A stretch of 15,759 bases of DNA. It comes from JAJFFW01 sp039187035 (GTDB lineage Bacteria; Pseudomonadota; Alphaproteobacteria; Caulobacterales; Parvularculaceae). Below the pieces are notes generated by a model. The model searched no databases and had not been told where the DNA came from. It worked only from the letters and a program-made list of their open reading frames with translations. This document shows, one piece after another, positions 14,864 to 15,759 of this stretch. Position numbers and translations under genes: made by a program. How positions within the stretch are numbered: position 1 is the stretch's first letter; each line of letters begins with the position of its first letter. The stretch covers positions 1 to 15,759 of the forward strand of contig JBCCZS010000059.1 of assembly GCA_039187035.1 (NCBI GenBank), written 5' to 3'.

Positions 14864-15292
14864 ATGACGGCGGGGCGCGGTGCCATCGACTTTGAAACGG
14901 CGTTCGTCGCGCCGCTGACCCCGCGCGCGGAAGATTTCGACATGTTGGGCCATGTGAACAACGCCGTTTACGTGCGTTGGGTGCAGGAGATGGCCGTCGC
15001 CCATTGGGAGACGACGGCCCCGCCCGACATGGTCGCCGGCAGCGTTTTCGTCGTCCTGCGCCACGAGATCGACTATCGCGACCCGATTTTACCCGGCGAC
15101 GCCGTCGAGGGGCGCACCTGGCTCGGCCGCGCACGCGGGCCCCGCTTTGAGCGGTTCGTCGACGTGCGCAAACCGGGCGCGGCCAAGCCCGCCGCCTTCG
15201 CGCGCACCGATTGGTGCCGCCTGAACACGCTGACGCGCCGGCCGATGCGTATCGACGCCGCACTCCTCGAGGCCTTCGACGTCCCCGGTTAA
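14864..15292 (+). CDS. acyl-CoA thioesterase, hot-dog fold (4HBT family)
   Basis: The 142-residue product matches the single-domain hot-dog thioesterases that hydrolyse acyl-CoA or related thioesters. The active-site segment DMLGHVNNAVYVRW (26-39) holds the conserved Asp26, His30, Asn32, Asn33 and Tyr36; it is followed by the long central helix and the strands VVLRHEIDYRDPILPGD (63-79). Substrate cannot be inferred. The ATG lies 4 nt after the DUF3667 stop, which suggests translational coupling. It converges with aroA, whose stop is 35 bp away, and no clear terminator is visible in that gap. Confidence 0.88.
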   Translation: MTAGRGAIDFETAFVAPLTPRAEDFDMLGHVNNAVYVRWVQEMAVAHWETTAPPDMVAGSVFVVLRHEIDYRDPILPGDAVEGRTWLGRARGPRFERFVDVRKPGAAKPAAFARTDWCRLNTLTRRPMRIDAALLEAFDVPG

Positions 15293-15327
15293 GCGGGCGG
15301 GCGCAAACCGCCGGTTCGGCCAAGTGC

Positions 15328-15759
15328 TCAGGCCGGCTCGATGGCGGCGCCGAGGTCGGTCATCAGCGTTCGGAATGTCGGAAAGCTCGTCGCGATCATC
15401 GCGCCGTCGTCGATTTCCACGGGGTCGTCCGCGGCCAAACCAAGCGTGAGGAAGCTCATCGCGATCCGGTGATCCGCATGGGTTTTGACGCGGGCGCCGC
15501 CGGGGACGCCCGCCGCGCCGCGTCCGAAGACGCGCAGCCAATCGCCGCCGCTTTCCGCCTGGACGCCGCACGCTTTGAGGCCGGCCTCGGTCGCCTCGAT
15601 GCGGTCGCACTCCTTGACGCGCAACTCGCTGACGCCCGGCATGTACGTGTCGCCCTCGGCGTAGGCGGCGAGATCGGCGAGGTTCGGATACTCGTCGATA
15701 ATCGACGGCGCGCGCGAGGCGGGCACGGGGACGCCTTTGAGCGTCGAGGCGCGCGCGCG
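15328..15759 (-). CDS. aroA: EPSP synthase, C-terminal 143 residues (runs off right edge)
   Basis: AroA (3-phosphoshikimate 1-carboxyvinyltransferase) makes EPSP in the shikimate pathway. The frame is open from the right edge to the TGA at 15328-15330. Visible landmarks are PASRAPSIIDEYP with the catalytic Asp, ELRVKECDRIEAT (the family usually has S or T where this has Cys), HADHRIAMSF, and the C-terminal DDGAMIATSFPTFRTLM. The GTG at 15726 is an internal codon, since family sequence (LKGVPVPASRAP) continues upstream of it. In most relatives cmk follows directly; here three opposite-strand genes intervene. Confidence 0.95.
   Translation of the reverse strand, partial: RARASTLKGVPVPASRAPSIIDEYPNLADLAAYAEGDTYMPGVSELRVKECDRIEATEAGLKACGVQAESGGDWLRVFGRGAAGVPGGARVKTHADHRIAMSFLTLGLAADDPVEIDDGAMIATSFPTFRTLMTDLGAAIEPA

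Overview
The window looks like a piece of a high-GC alphaproteobacterial chromosome. Two gene orders that are familiar in that class are present, both on the minus strand: mutM-rpsT-dnaA-dnaN-recF-gyrB (the DnaA replication cluster) and aroA-cmk-rpsA. Protein sequences (GyrB, S1, S20, MutM, AroA) also read as alphaproteobacterial. The genus cannot be named from sequence alone.

Layout, from left to right. Positions 1-5835 hold gyrB (only its N-terminal 500 codons; it runs off the left edge), recF, dnaN and dnaA, all transcribed leftwards. dnaN, recF and gyrB are tightly packed (gaps of 10 and 16 nt). dnaA is separated from dnaN by 307 bp that includes a strong terminator-like hairpin. Positions 5836-6476 are a 640-bp, AT-richer gap upstream of dnaA with a candidate promoter but no clear DnaA-box array. 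rpsT and mutM follow (6477-7767), then a small membrane protein of unknown role (7828-8208), an intrinsic terminator, rpsA (8401-10119) and cmk (10381-11064).

Between cmk and aroA, where these genes are normally adjacent, lies a 4-kb block of three genes on the opposite strand (11254-15292): a large repeat-rich membrane protein with three near-identical 48-residue repeats, a DUF3667-type zinc-ribbon membrane protein, and a hot-dog-fold thioesterase. aroA (C-terminal 143 codons) closes the window and converges on the thioesterase gene.

Most of the window is housekeeping: chromosome initiation (DnaA), sliding clamp (DnaN), gap repair (RecF), supercoiling (GyrB), 8-oxoguanine repair (MutM), ribosomal proteins S20 and S1, CMP kinase, and EPSP synthase. 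The unusual parts are (i) a DnaA that is divergent in its AAA+ core, apparently with His at the arginine-finger position, and carries a 15-bp minisatellite in its linker; (ii) the three-gene inserted block, whose first gene has an internal stretch of different base and codon composition; and (iii) short tandem repeats just upstream of that block. No rRNA, tRNA, CRISPR array, transposase or integrase was seen.
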